A stretch of 5,769 bases of DNA from Pseudomonadota bacterium (GTDB taxonomy: Bacteria; Pseudomonadota; Gammaproteobacteria; Burkholderiales; Ferrovaceae). The position numbers and the translations under genes were made by a program. This document shows positions 4,380 to 5,769 of this stretch, piece after piece (within the stretch, counting starts at the first letter, position 1; each line of letters opens with the position of its first letter). Below the pieces are notes generated by a model. The model searched no databases. It saw only the letters and a program-made list of their open reading frames with translations, and was not told the DNA's origin. The stretch lies in contig JAJZHV010000082.1 of the NCBI GenBank assembly GCA_021804345.1, positions 1 through 5,769 of the forward strand. Direction: 5' to 3'.

Positions 4380-5769
4380 ATGCTTTACTTTATGATCATG
4401 GTCGCACCCTGCCCGCCAGAAAACAATGGTTTGAGTGAAACCCGTCGGTTGCAGCAACTGACAGGCTTCTACATTCTGTTGTCCCGAGCCAACGAAATCA
4501 TCAATCTGGCTGCGGATGAACAATCCCTGCTGCGCCATGTGTGTACGCTGGCCATCGGGCATACCTCCTTACGTCTGGCCTGGATCGGAAACCCTGACGA
4601 AAACCACTGGATTCAATATCTGGCTGCCGCGGGAGCCACCGACTTCCTGGAGCAGTTGCGGGTTTCCGTGGAGGACCAATGCCCCGAAGGTCAAGGCCCC
4701 GTGGGGCAATGCTGGCGCCAGCAAACCCCGGTTTTCAACGACCTGTGGCGTGCAGATACCACGCCCCCGCCCAACACCCCCAAGCGCGCGGACGATGAAC
4801 CCGGCTGCATGGCCGCCCTGCCCATTCGCAGGGGCGGCGCCCTCTGGGCGGTATTGGCCGTCTACCAGAGCCAGGACCATGGTTTTGACCCGGACTTGCG
4901 CTCCATCTTAACCGATCTGGCCCTGGATATCGGTTTTGGGCTTGATCGCCTGGACATGGCCCAGGAGGAACGCAAGGCCTTCCGCCTGAATGAAGCCCTG
5001 CTGGACAGCTTAGCCGCCGGGATCAACGTCATGCGTTATCCGGAACGCATCATCGAGCGCGTCAACCAGCGCATGCTGGAAATTTACGGTGCTGACTCGG
5101 CGCAGGACATGCTGGGGCGCAGCCCGCGGGACTTCTACAGCGATGAAGAGACGTTCTATCGGGTCACGGAACTGGCCATGTCGGTCATTGGAAGCGGCTC
5201 TGGCTTCATGCGCGATGTGCCCTACCGGCGCCTGGATGATGCCAGCGTCATTTATGTGGACTTGTCGGGACGCCGCCTGGATCAGGGCGATGGCGTGCTA
5301 CGCATCGTCTGGACACATGTGGACGTGACCGAACGGCATGAACGGGAGCACCTGATCCGGACCTTGATCCGTCAACGTACCACCTTGCTGGATAACACGG
5401 CAGTGGGTATCGATCTGGTGCAATACCCCGAGCGCATCTTTGTGGAAGTCAATCAGGGCTTTCTAAACATCATGGGGTACGCCAGCGCGGATGAAATCAT
5501 CGGACATAGCACTGCCGAAATCTATCCCAACTCCTCCGAGGATCAGCGCATGGCGCAGTTGGCGCAGCAGATCCTGCAGCAGGGGCAAGGCGCGCTGCGC
5601 GATCTGGCCATCCGGCGCCGCGATGGGCAATTGATCTACCTCGACCTTTCCGGGCGTCAGGTGGAGAGCGAGGACGAGGCCCATCCCATCATCGTCTGGA
5701 CCTCGGTGGACGTGACCGAGCGGCATCATCTGGCCCAGGAACTGGAATATCAGGCGCTGTACGACAGTT
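4380..5769 (+). CDS. GAF-PAS-PAS sensor, probable diguanylate cyclase (3' end missing)
   Basis: An uninterrupted reading frame runs to the right edge; 463 codons are visible from the ATG at 4380. No signal peptide or membrane helix is evident, so the protein is probably cytoplasmic. A GAF domain spans about residues 40-190 (CTLAIGHTSLRLAWIG, then CPEGQGPVGQCWRQQTPVFND, MAALPIRRGGALWAVLAVYQ, LALDIGFGLDRL). Two PAS domains follow at about 205-320 and 334-449. They share YPERI..VNQ, DLSGR and an identical VDVTERH end, exactly 129 residues apart. The visible end, ELEYQALYDS (454-463), is the usual lead-in to GGDEF domains (continuing LTGLPNR), so c-di-GMP synthesis regulated by the GAF/PAS sensors is likely. 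An EAL domain could also follow, but neither catalytic domain is visible. The start is uncertain: ATGs at 4359, 4380, 4392 and 4398 and TTG at 4431 are all in frame. I chose 4380 because AAGG (4366-4369) precedes it and it avoids overlap with uvrC. Ligands are unknown. Confidence 0.88.
   Translation, partial: MLYFMIMVAPCPPENNGLSETRRLQQLTGFYILLSRANEIINLAADEQSLLRHVCTLAIGHTSLRLAWIGNPDENHWIQYLAAAGATDFLEQLRVSVEDQCPEGQGPVGQCWRQQTPVFNDLWRADTTPPPNTPKRADDEPGCMAALPIRRGGALWAVLAVYQSQDHGFDPDLRSILTDLALDIGFGLDRLDMAQEERKAFRLNEALLDSLAAGINVMRYPERIIERVNQRMLEIYGADSAQDMLGRSPRDFYSDEETFYRVTELAMSVIGSGSGFMRDVPYRRLDDASVIYVDLSGRRLDQGDGVLRIVWTHVDVTERHEREHLIRTLIRQRTTLLDNTAVGIDLVQYPERIFVEVNQGFLNIMGYASADEIIGHSTAEIYPNSSEDQRMAQLAQQILQQGQGALRDLAIRRRDGQLIYLDLSGRQVESEDEAHPIIVWTSVDVTERHHLAQELEYQALYDS

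Overview
The window looks like a stretch of ordinary proteobacterial chromosome, G+C-rich (judged by eye). The most likely source is a beta-/gammaproteobacterium or a related acidithiobacillia-type lineage. The clearest clue is the minus-strand order uvrC - pgsA - tRNA-Gly(GCC) - tRNA-Cys(GCA), which matches the classical uvrC-pgsA-glyW-cysT arrangement of Escherichia coli and many relatives. I cannot name the genus from sequence alone. I see no insertion sequence, phage gene, CRISPR array or integration scar.

Layout from left to right. Positions 1-139 (minus) hold the first 46 codons of parE, the ATPase subunit of topoisomerase IV, starting at TTG behind a good Shine-Dalgarno. After a 192-bp divergent spacer, 332-1474 (plus) encodes a probably exported metallo-beta-lactamase-fold hydrolase of the NAPE-PLD-like branch. 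It converges on two minus-strand tRNA genes: tRNA-Cys at 1535-1608 and tRNA-Gly at 1714-1789. The tRNAs are transcribed after pgsA (1888-2454) and uvrC (2555-4360), but tRNA-Gly has its own strong sigma70-type promoter. From about 4380 to the right edge (plus) lies the N-terminal part of a cytoplasmic signalling protein: a GAF domain, two tandem PAS domains, and the first residues of what is very probably a GGDEF diguanylate cyclase domain. It is cut off by the window.

The genes do not form a single pathway. They cover DNA topology (ParE), nucleotide excision repair (UvrC), anionic phospholipid synthesis (PgsA), translation (two tRNAs), a periplasmic or envelope hydrolase of unknown substrate, and probable c-di-GMP signalling. 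I did not find a convincing new biological system. The points most worth a second look are: a TAGAAT hexamer occurring four times, each time between genes and in the coding orientation of the next gene, once so close to pgsA that it suggests a leaderless mRNA; a CATG palindrome from which uvrC and the signalling gene could both start divergently; an exact 129-residue PAS duplication; and mutually exclusive inverted repeats in the parE leader region.
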